31,110 nt of DNA from an uncultured Eubacteriales bacterium (GCA_902492505.1 CABULU010000022.1:1-31110); one strand, 5' to 3'. Positions 1 through 7,480 are shown, counted from the first letter of the stretch. Notes: generated by a model not told the origin, from the sequence alone. Numbers and translations are program-made.

Positions 1-214
1 GAAAAGCGTCAGTCTCATGTCCGGCGCATACGATATACTTCTGACAATTGAGGGCAAAACGCTTACTGAGGTGGCGCTTTTTGTGTCTCAGAGACTTGCG
101 CCTATGGACGGTGTGCTGTCAACCGCAACTCATTTTGTGCTGAAAAAATACAAGGATAAGGGGATAAGCTACGACGTATCGGAGGAGGACATGCGCGGCT
201 TGTATAATATATGA
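1..214 (+). CDS. Lrp/AsnC-family regulator, C-terminal part (5' end outside window)
   Basis: The reading frame is open from base 2 and ends in TGA at 212-214. The roughly 70 visible residues match the effector-binding (RAM) domain of Lrp/AsnC regulators: an SGAYDILLTIEG strand, a helix with FVSQRLAPMDGV, then STATHFVLKKYK. The DNA-binding helix-turn-helix would lie upstream, outside the window. Members of this family usually sense amino acids and control amino-acid metabolism. The stop overlaps the start of an aminotransferase gene (ATGA at 211-214), so the two are probably co-transcribed and translationally coupled. The effector cannot be told from this fragment. The first in-frame ATG (32) should not be taken as the start. 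Confidence 0.85.
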   Translation, partial: KSVSLMSGAYDILLTIEGKTLTEVALFVSQRLAPMDGVLSTATHFVLKKYKDKGISYDVSEEDMRGLYNI

Positions 215-1374
215 TGAATTACGAAAATCTTTTTTCCGATAAAGTTAAGACGATAAAGCCGTCCGGAATACGCAAATTTTTTGATATCGCTGCAGAGTTT
301 GACGATGTGCTGTCACTTTCGATAGGAGAGCCGGATTACCATACGCCGTGGCATATCAGAGAAGCGGGAATTGAGTCTTTGGAACACGGGCGGACAAAAT
401 ATACGGCCAACTCGGGCATGCGCGAGCTGAGAGAGGAGTGCTGTTCCTATCTAAAGCGGCGCTTTAACCTCAATTACAGTGAGGATGAAATACTTATAAC
501 GGTTGGGGGAAGCGAGGGTATTGACCTTGCTATACGAACACTTGTCAACCCCGGAGACGAGGTGCTGGTACCGGAACCGTCCTTTGTCTGCTACTCGCCT
601 ATTACCGTGCTTGCCGGCGGTATACCTGTGCCGATTGTCACAAAAAAAGAGGATGACTTCAAACTAACGGCCGCTGCTCTTAAAAAAGCTATAACCCCCA
701 AAACCAAGCTGCTTGTGCTGCCTTATCCTAATAATCCGACGGGAGCCATTATGACAAAGAGCGAGCTTGGTGCAATAGCCCGTGTTCTTAGAGGCACCGA
801 TATAATGGTGCTGTCCGATGAAATCTATGCGGAGCTGACTTACGGCACGCGCCATGTCAGCATTGCAAGCCTTGACGGTATGCGTGAGCGCACGATAATT
901 ATAAATGGTTTTTCTAAAGCATTTTCAATGACAGGCTGGCGGCTTGGCATTGCCGCAGCGCCGCGCCCGGTTATTAAAAAAATGACGCTTGTGCATCAGT
1001 ATGGAATAATGAGTGCGCCGACGACAAGCCAATATGCTGCTGTTGAAGCACTGCGCTACGGCGACAATGATATCGAGGATATGCGCATGGGTTATGATCG
1101 ACGCAGAAAGCTTATACTTGCAGGTCTGCGCGAAATGGGGCTTTCATGCTTTGAGCCGTTCGGTGCGTTTTACATATTTCCGGATATTTCAGATTTTGGT
1201 ATGTCCAGTGACGAATTCTGCGAGCGGCTTTTGCGTGAACAGCGCCTGGCAGTTGTTCCGGGCAGTGCGTTCGGAAAAAGCGGAAATGGTTTTCTGCGTA
1301 TTTCTTATGCATATTCGGTTGAAAACATTGAGCTTGCGCTTGAACGCCTGAGAAAATTTATTGATAAATTATGA
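211..1374 (+). CDS. PLP-dependent aminotransferase, class I/II (fold type I)
   Basis: This 387-residue protein has the full signature of a fold-type I aminotransferase: SIGEPD (37-42) at the N-terminus, PNNPTG (173-178), the DEIY cofactor-binding segment (203-206) and the Schiff-base lysine K236 in SKAFSMTGWRLG. It should move an amino group between an amino acid and a 2-oxo acid in the cytoplasm. The best resemblance is to the aspartate/aromatic (PatA-like) group, but the substrate cannot be fixed from sequence. Two adjacent ATGs (211, 214) are possible starts. A GGAGGAGG at about 182-189 is too far upstream to be ideal, so re-initiation from the upstream regulator is likely. The gene ends in an ATGA overlap with ispE. 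Confidence 0.93.
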   Translation: MMNYENLFSDKVKTIKPSGIRKFFDIAAEFDDVLSLSIGEPDYHTPWHIREAGIESLEHGRTKYTANSGMRELREECCSYLKRRFNLNYSEDEILITVGGSEGIDLAIRTLVNPGDEVLVPEPSFVCYSPITVLAGGIPVPIVTKKEDDFKLTAAALKKAITPKTKLLVLPYPNNPTGAIMTKSELGAIARVLRGTDIMVLSDEIYAELTYGTRHVSIASLDGMRERTIIINGFSKAFSMTGWRLGIAAAPRPVIKKMTLVHQYGIMSAPTTSQYAAVEALRYGDNDIEDMRMGYDRRRKLILAGLREMGLSCFEPFGAFYIFPDISDFGMSSDEFCERLLREQRLAVVPGSAFGKSGNGFLRISYAYSVENIELALERLRKFIDKL

Positions 1375-2240
1375 TAACGCTGAAATCTCACGCCAAAATA
1401 AATGTGACTCTTGATATCAAGGGCAGGAGAGAGGATGGGTATCATCTTTTGCGTACGGTTATGCAAACGGTCACACTGTGCGATATTGTTACAATGACCG
1501 AAAAGCCGCACGGTATATCGGTTTCCTGTAATCTGCGCTATATTCCGACAGATGGCAGAAATATAGTTTACAAGGTGGCAAAAGCCTTTTTTGATTACTT
1601 TGGCATTGACGGCGGGATTGACATTCGCCTTAAAAAGCATATTCCGTGCGGTTCGGGACTTGGCGGCGGCAGCTCTAACGGTGCGGCTGTTTTAGAGGGG
1701 CTTTGCAGGCTTTACGGTATTTCTTTAAGCCCCGGTCAAAAAGTAAAGCTTACGGAAAATATAGGCGCGGATATCCCGTTTTTCTTTTACGGAGGCACTG
1801 CTCTTTGTGAGGGAATAGGCGAGCAGGTTACCCCTCTTTCTGCTATGCCCGAATGCTGGATTGTAATAACAAAGCCGCGCTTTTCCCTGTCAACCTCGGA
1901 GGTGTTTTCTTCACCTCTTATTGCCCGAGCATACGGCGCTGACAGTACAAATTTAGTTATATCGTCTCTGAAAAGCGGAAAAAGTGCTAACGTTGTTTTT
2001 TCTGGTGCTCAAAACGCGCTTGAGTCTGCAAGCATTTCTCTGTGTCCGGCAATCGCCCGGCTGAAAGAGCTTATGTTGAAAAACGGTGCGTTTTTTTCTA
2101 TGATGAGCGGCTCCGGCTCGTCCGTTTACGGCGTGTTTGATTCGCATAAAGCGGCGTCGGATGCCTTTGGTCTTATACGTTCGCAATTCCCTAATACTTA
2201 TATTACAAAGCCCTGTCCGAATGCGGTTGAGTTCATATGA
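1371..2240 (+). CDS. ispE: 4-diphosphocytidyl-2-C-methyl-D-erythritol kinase
   Basis: The 289-residue protein is a GHMP kinase of the non-mevalonate (MEP) isoprenoid pathway, phosphorylating CDP-methylerythritol with ATP. Visible features are the N-terminal AKINVTL segment with catalytic-type lysine K9, the glycine-rich ATP loop PCGSGLGGGSSN (92-103) and GADIPFF with the catalytic aspartate D134. Length is normal for IspE. It starts inside the stop of the aminotransferase gene (ATGA, 1371-1374) and has only a poor Shine-Dalgarno sequence, so it probably depends on coupled translation. An ispE-spoIIR neighbourhood is compatible with Clostridia. A MEP pathway implies isoprenoids are made from pyruvate and glyceraldehyde 3-phosphate. 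Confidence 0.95.
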   Translation: MITLKSHAKINVTLDIKGRREDGYHLLRTVMQTVTLCDIVTMTEKPHGISVSCNLRYIPTDGRNIVYKVAKAFFDYFGIDGGIDIRLKKHIPCGSGLGGGSSNGAAVLEGLCRLYGISLSPGQKVKLTENIGADIPFFFYGGTALCEGIGEQVTPLSAMPECWIVITKPRFSLSTSEVFSSPLIARAYGADSTNLVISSLKSGKSANVVFSGAQNALESASISLCPAIARLKELMLKNGAFFSMMSGSGSSVYGVFDSHKAASDAFGLIRSQFPNTYITKPCPNAVEFI

Positions 2241-2325
2241 AATTTTTGAAAAATATCCGCTTTTCTGATTAAATTTTTTTCTCCCGGTCAATAATGGTTT
2301 CAAATAAACCTCGGGAAGTGAAAAA

Positions 2326-2952
2326 ATGAAAAGAAAATTTATGTGCGCTCTGTCCTTGTTTGCTGTGTTTTTCGGCTTTTTGACAGTGATGCTTATTATA
2401 TCTGAGAGGGAAGCCGGTCAGATTCGCGACGGAGTTTTGAGGCTGCATATTGTCGCAAACTCCGACAGTGAGTATGACCAGCAAAACAAAATGTCAGTGC
2501 GCGACGGTATAGCGCAGCTTTGCTCACAGCTTTTTTACAGCTCAGACAGCAAAGCTCAGGCTATGGAAAGCGCACGGCAAAACGGCGACGTGATTGTTGA
2601 AAAGGCGGAAGAAATACTTAAAAGCCGCGGCAGCGCCGACAGTGTCCGCGTCACGGTTCGTCAGCGCTTTTTCCCTACCCGTACCTATGAGGGTGTGTCT
2701 CTTCCCGCCGGCGTCTACGATACGGTGGATGTCGAAATAGGCTCGGCTGCCGGTAAAAACTTTTGGTGTGTTATGTTCCCGGATATCTGCGTCGGTGCGT
2801 CGGATGCAGACGGCAATAAGGAGAAAATGTCCGACGTTTTGACGGGCGGTGCATTAGAAATGACCACCGAAACAGAAGAAACCTCGGTGAAATTCAGGTT
2901 TGCAATAGTAGAAATTTTTGAAAATATTAAGCATTTTTTCGGCGTTGAATAG
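2326..2952 (+). CDS. spoIIR: Stage II sporulation protein R
   Basis: The 208-residue protein carries the SpoIIR hallmark LRLHIVANSDS (38-48) followed by DQ..K..VRD (51-60), and a FWCVMFPDICV segment like that near the C-terminus of known SpoIIR proteins. Residues 8-25 form one hydrophobic N-terminal segment (signal or anchor). In Bacillus, SpoIIR is made in the forespore under sigma-F and is exported to trigger SpoIIGA to cleave pro-sigma-E in the mother cell. The start follows a GGGAAG ribosome binding site at 2313-2318. I looked for a sigma-F promoter in the 85-base gap after ispE and found no convincing match, so transcription may also come from upstream. A terminator follows. Confidence 0.92.
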   Translation: MKRKFMCALSLFAVFFGFLTVMLIISEREAGQIRDGVLRLHIVANSDSEYDQQNKMSVRDGIAQLCSQLFYSSDSKAQAMESARQNGDVIVEKAEEILKSRGSADSVRVTVRQRFFPTRTYEGVSLPAGVYDTVDVEIGSAAGKNFWCVMFPDICVGASDADGNKEKMSDVLTGGALEMTTETEETSVKFRFAIVEIFENIKHFFGVE

Positions 2953-2967
2953 TCAGTCGGATTTAAT

Positions 2968-3006
2968 AAACAGCCGCTCTAAGTGGGCGGCTGTTTATAT
3001 TTTTTT
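2968..3006 (+). terminator. Intrinsic terminator after spoIIR
   Basis: A perfect 10-bp stem (AAACAGCCGC at 2968-2977 with GCGGCTGTTT at 2987-2996) and a 9-nt loop are followed by ATATTTTTTT. It closes the regulator-aminotransferase-ispE-spoIIR unit. Confidence 0.9.
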
Positions 3007-3154
3007 GTACTTCAGATTGGCTTGTTTCGTTTTTCTGTGTGCATTTTCTATAGAATGTTTTGCGATATAATTACGTATATGGTGATATCAAACAAAAATA
3101 ACGCATTTAGTATAATTTATGCAACATCAGGTTATATATTTTGAATATTCACTT

Positions 3155-3163
3155 TGCTATAAT
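3155..3163 (+). promoter_or_regulatory. Probable extended -10 promoter for the SLH protein gene
   Basis: TGCTATAAT (3155-3163) is a perfect -10 with an extended TG motif, about 60 bases before the start codon. The hexamer 17 bases upstream (3135-3140) is a poor -35. Two other TATAAT hexamers occur in the same AT-rich stretch (3066-3071 and 3111-3116) without good -35 partners, so the assignment is tentative. Apart from these hexamers and the spoIIR terminator I see nothing else in 2953-3224. Confidence 0.45.
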
Positions 3164-3224
3164 GAATGAGTAATGTTATATTTAAAAATATAGCTTTCAG
3201 AAAATCCGAAAGGAAGATGTTTTT

Positions 3225-6200
3225 ATGAGTAGAACGAAAAGAGTGCTTGCATTGGTTGTCACCGCGCTCATGGCTCTGTCCATGCTCACTGTGATTACTT
3301 TTGCTGCAACGCCTGTGTTTTTCAATGATTATGTCGATCCCAACGGCGTTATCAAAAATACGGCGTATATTGTAAATGCTGCTGTCGGCAGTTATAAGGC
3401 GGGAGACGCGTATGTAACTGAGTGGGACGGTACGTCCTATCAGTTTACCGTCGGCAAAAATGCCTTTGCCGATATAGATTCCGCTATTGCCGCGGCTGAG
3501 GTTGACCCTTACATTGAGGGCAACATTCAGCTTATGCTTGCAAGCGGTGATTTCGGAGAATTGAGAATATCAAGAAGTATTGATATTTTCGGCGTAAACT
3601 GGAATAACAGCCCCAATGCCGTTAACCCCGAAGATCCTACGCTTCCGTGGACATACAATCCGGATTGGACGAGCAACTCCACTAATGTTACAAATATTGT
3701 AATCGAAGGCGGCACCAATGGAGAGGTGAATGTTTGGGGTGTAAAGGTTACCGGAAGAATTTATGACAATTACCGTCCGATAAGCTCTGCAAAAACCGTT
3801 GTGAGATTTAAAAACATTGCCATGGAGCAGGATGATCTCGGCGTTTCTACTTTTTATGATGACAGCCCTACGGGAAGAGCGTACAATGTTTATGCCATAT
3901 CGCTTTGGAATTCCAATGCGTCAAACGGCGCGGAATCGGCAAAATACAATGCGGATGAGACCTATTTTGTTAATTTCCGCCTTGTTAAGCTGATGTCTCC
4001 CTGCACACGTTTAATTGACGAGTTTGTATCGCCCAAGATTACGTGGGAAGGTTGCTTCTTTGACGATACCATGGATGGTTGGTCCTCAAACTTCGGCTGG
4101 CATAAGTGGAAAGACTATATGACTGATTGTTCTGTCACTATCAAAGGCTGTATGTTTGCCAATTATTTTATGGAAAACAGGTGGCAGCTCGAGTCGTTTA
4201 ACAAAAACAAAGTCGGTAACTCGTTTAAAGAACAGTATGCCGAACTTAATATTGTTGATAATATCTTTTATAATAATGTAGGCGAGGGTACGTTTCTAAC
4301 GGTTTACGGACACGGATTTTCTCAGATACATATAGACGGAAATACTGTTATCAACTCCACCTATTCCGGGCTTAAGAATTTTATCGGGTTCTGGGACGGT
4401 TCACTTGGCTCTGAGGATTATACAAATACAATAACAATGAGAGACAATACCGTTGTCGGCCTTGCGGGCTTTGAATTTCCTTACGGAAGCACAAACTCTA
4501 AGGTTGATATGACGGGAACATATTTTAAATCTACTTATTCGGAAAACTGGAAAAATGAAACAAGCACACAGCTTCCGACAGGCAAGATCAGATATGATTA
4601 CTGCTATCTTGATGCTGCAAGAACTCAGAAGAGTAACGCGATTCCTCCGTTTACCGTAAACGGAACCGCTCCGGATAACGATGCGAGGACAATATCACTT
4701 GACTATCCTGCCGGAACGCTGTCCGCACAGCTTGATATCAGCGGGCTTGAAAAATACGAACTTTATGAGTCGAATGCCGATTTTACAAACGCAGTTGACT
4801 ACTCGCGTTCAAGGAAAGTTGAGGAGTGCGTTCTTAAAAATCAGAAAAACTACTTCCTTTTAGTGGCATATTCCTATGACCTTGCTGCAACTGTAGCGTA
4901 TAAGCTTACTGTAAATAAGGCTGCAACAGCGGTTGAGCCGGGCGAGCTTGTCAATACGACTGCTGGAGCATTTGTTGAGAGAAATGCTCTGGAGTATAAT
5001 GTTTCGCTTGACAGAGAAACAGAGAATTTTTCGTTTGCTTTTGATACAGGTAAGGTTACAGTTGATGAGGCGTTTAATATTACCGATAATTCCGAGCTTG
5101 AACTGTCAGATGGTGTTTACAGTGTAGCCGGAATTATGCCGAGTCAGTCCGTAGTGCTGAGATTTAAGCTTTCAAAAGACGACGCGTCAGAATATTTCTA
5201 TGTTACGATTACACGCGGTCTCAGCAGAGAATGCGATATTATCAGCGCTAACGGAGTTGACATGAACGGCGACGTTCTTTCGGCAATCGTTCCCGGAAAC
5301 ATTAACGAATTTAAATTCAGCATAGAAATATCCGAGGGTGCTACTGCCTCTGTATGGAGCGGTACAACAGTATATCGCATGGATGAGAACGGTCAGTTTG
5401 TAATTGACGACCTCGTTTCGGGTATCAATGAATTTACACTCGGTGTTACAGCAGAAAACGGTGTTGATTATAAGCTTTACAAGCTTAGTCTCGATAAAGA
5501 AAAGAATACCGAGGCTGTTCTGTACGGAATTGACGGTGCCGTGGCTGACGGCAATGGGTTTACTGTGACCGCAAGAAACAAATTTGTTGTAAAACCCGAG
5601 ATTTCACGCGGTGCGACATTTAAAGTATTTGCTGACGCTGCATGCTCGCAGCTTATTGAAAACAATACAGTTTCGGTTGCTAAGGATACTACGGTATATA
5701 TTATTGTAACATCAGAGAGCGGCACCAATGTTTCAGCGCCTTATGCTCTTACAATTAAAAAATCCGATGAGGGTATCACTGTTGCGGGCGAAACGGTCGA
5801 TGAGAATAATGCGTCGCTTCGCACGGTGACATTTGACGAAAATACACGATCAGTATCGCTTGATATTACAGCTAAAAACGTTTCATATAAGCTTTATGCT
5901 GATAAAAAGCTGACAACGGAAGCATCACAAAATGTAGTTATTGATCAGGGAGTTACATATCTTTATGCAATGGTTACGTACAGCGACGGAGAAACTGAGC
6001 TTGTTACAATCAAGGTTGTTGCAAATAGAGCTCCGATTGCCTATAAAGATGCTTCGAAGATTCCGAATTGGGCAAAACCCTATATCGATAAGCTGAATGC
6101 GAGCGGAACTGGCGTGCTGCAGGGCGATGACCTCGGTAATTTTAACGCTTCAAATAGCATGACAAGATATGAAGTGGCTGCAATCGCTGTAAGGCTTCTC

Positions 6201-6656
6201 GGAATCGATGCTACACAGTATGCAGGCGTTAAGCTTGAGTATACTGATACTATTGCAAATTGGGCAGCGAATTATGTTAAGGCTGTTACAAAGCTCGGCA
6301 TTATGGGCGGCAGCAACAACCTGGACGGTCAGCTTGTGTTTGACGGCAAGGGCAATGCGACAAGAGCACAGCTTGCAAAAATTATTGTTGAGCTTTCATT
6401 CCTTGACAATGAGATGACACAGTCTGTTGACGCTTATTATCAGGCTAATAAAGAAGCGGTTGACAGCTATTACAATTCATTTGGCTTTGCCGATGAGGCT
6501 TCTGTACAGAATTGGGCAAAAACCTATATGAAGCTGGCGGTTTACGCTAAATACTTCAATGGCTCTGAAGTTGACGGAAGAAACTATATCTATGGCAAGA
6601 ACAATATTAAGCGTTCCGAGATTGCAGCGGTTTGCACAAGATATCTCGGTCTGTAA
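3225..6656 (+). CDS. Secreted beta-helix/beta-sandwich protein with three C-terminal SLH repeats
   Basis: This 1143-residue surface protein starts with a Sec signal peptide (positive SRTKR, hydrophobic core 8-25, likely cleavage near A27/A28). Residues about 60-480 are rich in short beta strands and Asn/Gly turns, as in right-handed parallel beta-helix (pectin-lyase-like) proteins, but I see no catalytic motif. Five imperfect units of about 85-95 residues follow (near 489-566, 570-665, 668-760, 761-846, 850-936), most ending in a YxLT[IV]-like strand, as in cadherin-like beta-sandwich domains. Three SLH repeats (about 942-993, 1006-1057, 1088-1143) carry the TRYE, TRAQ and KRSE variants of the TRAE motif and should bind secondary cell-wall polymer. 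It is monocistronic, with AAGGAAG before the ATG. Its ligand or substrate is unknown. Confidence 0.9.
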   Translation: MSRTKRVLALVVTALMALSMLTVITFAATPVFFNDYVDPNGVIKNTAYIVNAAVGSYKAGDAYVTEWDGTSYQFTVGKNAFADIDSAIAAAEVDPYIEGNIQLMLASGDFGELRISRSIDIFGVNWNNSPNAVNPEDPTLPWTYNPDWTSNSTNVTNIVIEGGTNGEVNVWGVKVTGRIYDNYRPISSAKTVVRFKNIAMEQDDLGVSTFYDDSPTGRAYNVYAISLWNSNASNGAESAKYNADETYFVNFRLVKLMSPCTRLIDEFVSPKITWEGCFFDDTMDGWSSNFGWHKWKDYMTDCSVTIKGCMFANYFMENRWQLESFNKNKVGNSFKEQYAELNIVDNIFYNNVGEGTFLTVYGHGFSQIHIDGNTVINSTYSGLKNFIGFWDGSLGSEDYTNTITMRDNTVVGLAGFEFPYGSTNSKVDMTGTYFKSTYSENWKNETSTQLPTGKIRYDYCYLDAARTQKSNAIPPFTVNGTAPDNDARTISLDYPAGTLSAQLDISGLEKYELYESNADFTNAVDYSRSRKVEECVLKNQKNYFLLVAYSYDLAATVAYKLTVNKAATAVEPGELVNTTAGAFVERNALEYNVSLDRETENFSFAFDTGKVTVDEAFNITDNSELELSDGVYSVAGIMPSQSVVLRFKLSKDDASEYFYVTITRGLSRECDIISANGVDMNGDVLSAIVPGNINEFKFSIEISEGATASVWSGTTVYRMDENGQFVIDDLVSGINEFTLGVTAENGVDYKLYKLSLDKEKNTEAVLYGIDGAVADGNGFTVTARNKFVVKPEISRGATFKVFADAACSQLIENNTVSVAKDTTVYIIVTSESGTNVSAPYALTIKKSDEGITVAGETVDENNASLRTVTFDENTRSVSLDITAKNVSYKLYADKKLTTEASQNVVIDQGVTYLYAMVTYSDGETELVTIKVVANRAPIAYKDASKIPNWAKPYIDKLNASGTGVLQGDDLGNFNASNSMTRYEVAAIAVRLLGIDATQYAGVKLEYTDTIANWAANYVKAVTKLGIMGGSNNLDGQLVFDGKGNATRAQLAKIIVELSFLDNEMTQSVDAYYQANKEAVDSYYNSFGFADEASVQNWAKTYMKLAVYAKYFNGSEVDGRNYIYGKNNIKRSEIAAVCTRYLGL

Positions 6657-6665
6657 CTAAAATTT

Positions 6666-6696
6666 AAAAGCGGCATCGAAAAGATGCCGCTTTTTT
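6666..6696 (+). terminator. Intrinsic terminator after the SLH protein gene
   Basis: A 12-bp stem (AAAAGCGGCATC at 6666-6677 with GATGCCGCTTTT at 6683-6694) and a GAAAA loop run directly into a T tract, ten bases after the stop codon. It separates the SLH gene from the ribosomal superoperon. Confidence 0.95.
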
Positions 6697-6766
6697 AATG
6701 TGAGAGAGAAATGATTATCTGCTGTAATTAACAGTAAAAAATAACTGTAAAAAACTAAAAAAACAC

Positions 6767-6795
6767 TTGCTTTTTGCTGTTGCCTATGCTATACT
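6767..6795 (+). promoter_or_regulatory. Main promoter of the S10-spc-alpha superoperon
   Basis: TTGCTT (6767-6772) and TATACT (6790-6795) are separated by exactly 17 bases, with an extended TGC just before the -10. Transcription should start near 6802, about 340 bases before rpsJ. An A-rich stretch upstream (6736-6764) could act as an UP element. This is the only strong promoter I find before the ribosomal genes. Confidence 0.85.
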
Positions 6796-6934
6796 GGTGC
6801 TTGTGACTAATGCGTTGATGCGAAAGGTGGCTGAGAGGTCGGTTGCTCAACCGGCTTTAGCAGGGAATTTTCGCGGAGTATGTTCGGTTTAAAACCGGGC
6901 GGCATACAAATATTTTTGCTTTTATGTTTTATTC

Positions 6935-7014
6935 GGGAACTGCCGAAGTTGGTTCGGTAAGCCGTGCAAGAATGGGACATGCGGACATTCGGCTCCCCAA
7001 AGCCGTTATTTTTT
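6935..7014 (+). promoter_or_regulatory. Terminator/antiterminator switch in the rpsJ leader
   Basis: CGGCT (6990-6994) pairs with AGCCG (7001-7005) over a CCCCAA loop and is followed by TTATTTTTT (7006-7014), giving a short GC-rich intrinsic terminator. The same CGGCT lies in TTCGGCTCCC (6988-6997), which can instead pair with GGGA (6935-6938) plus GCCGAA (6942-6947), or with a second AGCCG (6960-6964). GCCGAA is also needed for a local hairpin, TGCCGAA/TTCGGTA (6941-6947 with 6953-6959). These pairings exclude each other, the usual logic of an attenuator. The pairings are seen in the sequence; regulation is inferred. Confidence 0.65.
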
Positions 7015-7074
7015 AGGCAAGTGGGTGAAACACACGGCTGAGTGTATGAGAAAATGCTGAAAATAATTTGTATC

Positions 7075-7094
7075 TTCTATATTATAATGTAGAA
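7075..7094 (+). repeat. 20-bp near-palindrome over a TATAAT hexamer
   Basis: The stretch from TTCTA (7075-7079) to TAGAA (7090-7094) equals its reverse complement except at one symmetric pair, which would still be a G-U pair in RNA. Its centre contains TATAAT (7083-7088), about 60 bases before rpsJ, but no good -35 lies upstream. It could be a hairpin of the leader, an operator, or part of a weak secondary promoter. Confidence 0.5.
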
Positions 7095-7143
7095 TGCTGC
7101 CTAAACCAAATTAAATTAATATTTTAAGGAGGCGTAAGCAAAA

Positions 7144-7458
7144 ATGGCGACAAAGTCAGAAAGAATCAGAATCAGAATTAAGGGTTTTGAGGCGATACTT
7201 GTTGATCAAACAGCTCAGAAAATCATTGATACTGCTCAGAGAACAGGCGCCACGGTGTCGGGACCTATCCCGCTGCCTACAAAGAAGGAAGTAGTCACAA
7301 TCCTTCGCGCGGTTCATAAGTATAAGGATTCGAGAGAGCAGTTTGAGAGAAGAACTCACAAGCGTCTTATCGACATCACAAAGCCGACTGCAAAGACGGC
7401 AGATGCTCTTGCAAATCTTGAGCTTCCGGCAGGCGTTGACATCGAAATTAAGCTTTGA
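7144..7458 (+). CDS. rpsJ: 30S ribosomal protein S10
   Basis: The 104-residue sequence is a full-length S10 (uS10), recognisable from RIRIKGFEAILVDQ near the N-terminus, GPIPLPTKK, and RRTHKRLIDI in the C-terminal half. S10 sits in the head of the 30S subunit; in E. coli it is also the NusE partner of NusB in antitermination. An AAGGAGG site (7126-7132) precedes the ATG. It is the first gene of the superoperon, directly behind the structured leader, and no rpsL-rpsG-fusA-tuf genes lie upstream here. Confidence 0.98.
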   Translation: MATKSERIRIRIKGFEAILVDQTAQKIIDTAQRTGATVSGPIPLPTKKEVVTILRAVHKYKDSREQFERRTHKRLIDITKPTAKTADALANLELPAGVDIEIKL

Positions 7459-7480
7459 TGTTATGAAGTGCCGGGGTCAT

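Larger units (their letters stand above)
6802..7143 (+). ncRNA. Structured 5' leader of the S10 operon (candidate r-protein attenuator)
   Basis: The leader has three parts visible as base pairing. First, 6820-6874 is closed by GCGAAA/TTTCGC and holds CGGTT-GCTC-AACCG (6840-6853); 6878-6907 is closed by GTATG/CATAC and holds CGGTT-TAA-AACCG (6885-6897). Second, 6935-7014 holds a terminator with competing upstream pairings (separate entry). Third, TTTAGGCA (7012-7019) pairs perfectly with TGCCTAAA (7098-7105), enclosing 78 bases, just before the rpsJ ribosome binding site. No open reading frame with a ribosome binding site is present. Ribosomal operons are commonly controlled by one of their own proteins binding the leader (L4 in E. 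coli). Which protein binds here, and whether this matches a catalogued leader family, I cannot tell. Confidence 0.7.

Noticed and set aside
2281..2325. Sigma-F promoter for spoIIR
   Set aside because: GGTCAATAAT loosely resembles a sigma-F -10, but position 7 differs and no GTATA-like -35 is at the right distance.
6831..6836. CTGAGA within the rpsJ leader as a possible TPP riboswitch
   Set aside because: The other conserved TPP blocks (ACCTGATCTGG-like core and GCGAAGGGA) are absent, and the downstream genes have no link to thiamine.
6818..6892. A 24-codon open frame at the start of the leader (ATG at 6818)
   Set aside because: There is no ribosome binding site, the ATG would be about 16 bases from the transcript start, and the codons run through the paired stems.
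6820..6907. Possible degenerate tRNA-Ser in the leader
   Set aside because: Local similarity to a D arm and T arm exists, but no acceptor stem or anticodon stem-loop forms in the right register.
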